From assembly GCF_000016285.1 (NCBI RefSeq), contig NC_011989.1, forward strand, positions 747,001-811,000: a DNA stretch of 64,000 nucleotides. The letters are read 5' to 3'. The notes beneath the pieces are model-generated. The model searched no databases and was not told the DNA's origin. It was given only the letters and a program-made list of their open reading frames with translations. The translations under genes and the position numbers were made by a program. This stretch comes from Allorhizobium ampelinum S4 (lineage in GTDB: Bacteria; Pseudomonadota; Alphaproteobacteria; Rhizobiales; Rhizobiaceae). Shown here in pieces: positions 63,063 to 64,000 of this stretch (its first letter is position 1; each line of letters starts with the position of its first letter).

Positions 63063-64000
63063 ATGGCCGACGATATCAAATCCATTGCCGCACTGATTGC
63101 GAGCGAGATCAATGCCCGAGCCGATCAGGTGATCTCCGCGGTGGATTTGCTGGATGGCGGTGCCACGGTTCCCTTCATCGCCCGCTACCGCAAGGAAGTC
63201 ACCGGTGGGCTGGATGATACGCAATTGCGCAATCTGGCCGAGCGCTTGACCTATCTGCGCGAGCTTGGTGCGCGCCGCAAGGCGATTGTCGAGAGCATCA
63301 CATCACAAGACAAGATGACCGATGAACTGGCCATCAAGATTGCCCGCACCACCACCAAGGCGGAGCTGGAAGACATCTATCTGCCCTACAAGCCCAAGCG
63401 CCGCACCCGCGCCGAGATTGCCCGCGAAAAAGGCTTGGAGCCGCTGGCCAATGCGATTTGGGAAGACCGGACCAGCGATCCGGCCAGGCTGGCAGAGGCC
63501 TATGTGAAGGGCGAAGTGGCAGACGTCAAAGCGGCACTGGAAGGCGCGCGCGATATCGTGGCCGAAGCCATGGCGGAAAATGCCGACCTGTTGAAGAGCC
63601 TGCGCAATTATTTGAAAGACAAGGCCATTCTCTATGCCAAGGTGGTCGAAGGTAAGCAGGCGTCTGGCGAGAAATTCGCTGATTATTTCGACCATTTCGA
63701 GCGCTGGGCCACCGTGCCGGGTCATCGGGCCTTGGCCATGCTGCGTGGCTGGAACGAAGAGATTTTGACGCTGACCATCGAGGCGGACAAGGACGACACC
63801 TCACTGATCAAGCCAACCCACCGGATGATTGCGTCAGCCTATCAGATTGGCCAAAAAGGCCCCGCTGATCAATGGCTGATGGAGGTAGCGGGCTGGACCT
63901 GGCGGGTGAAACTGTCCATGTCGCTGTCACTGGACTTGATGCGCGATTTGCGTGAGCGGGCCGAAGAAGAAGCGATCCACGTTTTTGCCCGCAATCTCAA
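63063..64000 (+). CDS. tex: Transcription accessory protein Tex (N-terminal part)
   Basis: Tex is a large nucleic-acid-binding protein with YqgF-like, HhH and S1 domains, affecting transcription. The visible 312 codons show the N-terminal helical region, starting ADDIKSIAALIASEIN, with LDGGATVPFIARYRKEVTGGLDD and DIYLPYKPKRRTRAEIAREKGLEPLA, both typical. The frame is open to the window edge, so YqgF and S1 domains are not seen. The full protein would be about 770 residues. A GAAGGAAG ribosome binding site precedes the ATG. Confidence 0.93.
   Translation, partial: MADDIKSIAALIASEINARADQVISAVDLLDGGATVPFIARYRKEVTGGLDDTQLRNLAERLTYLRELGARRKAIVESITSQDKMTDELAIKIARTTTKAELEDIYLPYKPKRRTRAEIAREKGLEPLANAIWEDRTSDPARLAEAYVKGEVADVKAALEGARDIVAEAMAENADLLKSLRNYLKDKAILYAKVVEGKQASGEKFADYFDHFERWATVPGHRALAMLRGWNEEILTLTIEADKDDTSLIKPTHRMIASAYQIGQKGPADQWLMEVAGWTWRVKLSMSLSLDLMRDLRERAEEEAIHVFARNL

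Overview
The window looks like part of the main chromosome of a Rhizobiaceae bacterium, of the Agrobacterium/Allorhizobium/Rhizobium type. This rests on gene order and family content, not on a database match. The supporting features are an F0 ATP synthase operon (atpI-atpB-atpE-atpF2-atpF1) separate from F1, a waaA/lpxK lipid A-core cluster with DUF4170 and DUF2093 genes, glyQ/glyS split by other genes, an HWE histidine kinase, a LuxR solo, a PA0069-type radical SAM protein, an HPE1-like secreted protein, and dispersed RIME-like palindromic elements. Base composition is high GC and most codons end in G or C.

Layout. Positions 1-2176 are the integrase-proximal end of an integrated element (phage or genomic island): four small unknown or DNA-binding genes and a tyrosine integrase, ending against the 3' end of an intact tRNA-Gln(CTG) gene on the minus strand. 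The rest lies left of the window. From 2.5 to 9 kb come a Ppx/GppA phosphatase with a long basic and His-rich N-terminus, rlmE, a VOC protein, and two signalling proteins (GGDEF-EAL; PAS-PAS-receiver without a kinase). From 9.3 to 17.4 kb lie mutL and DUF2093, then the minus-strand set pmbA, cysQ-like, DUF4170, waaA, a HAD phosphatase and lpxK. From 17.5 to 24.8 kb lie a KefB-type antiporter, a patatin, rsmD, an RluB-type pseudouridine synthase with a giant repetitive tail, tadA and a Tat-exported metallo-hydrolase.

From 25 to 33 kb is a more accessory stretch with large intergenic gaps: a DHA2 MFS pump, a PRC-barrel exported protein, an SMP-30 lactonase, a LuxR-type regulator next to a NasS-like nitrate-binding protein, and two opposed hairpin repeats. 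It ends with mrp. From 33 to 40 kb come corA, kup, the F0 operon and rnhB. An unusually structured noncoding segment lies at about 40.3-40.5 kb. From 40.6 to 50.1 kb are the radical SAM gene, a small glycosyltransferase, moaB, ispE, a TPR protein, a polyprenyl diphosphate synthase, DUF2007, a TrmN6-like methyltransferase and an S49 peptidase.

From 50.4 to 64 kb are the HWE kinase, glyQ, DUF4328, aroA, glyS, DUF523, a chemoreceptor, the HPE1-like protein, purD, an acyltransferase-3 membrane protein and the start of tex. Most of the window is housekeeping: lipid A/Kdo, isoprenoid, purine, aromatic amino acid, translation, ATP synthesis and K+/Mg2+ transport.

I see no complete new defence or biosynthetic system. 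The best leads are the structured RNA candidate at 40292-40525, the paired opposed hairpins at 31244-31413, a locally AT-rich insertion inside glyS, the LuxR/NasS-like pair, the atpE/atpF2 attenuator-like hairpin and the kinase-less PAS-receiver protein. Start codons were chosen by reading ribosome binding sites by eye. Structures were found by eye and were not folded computationally.
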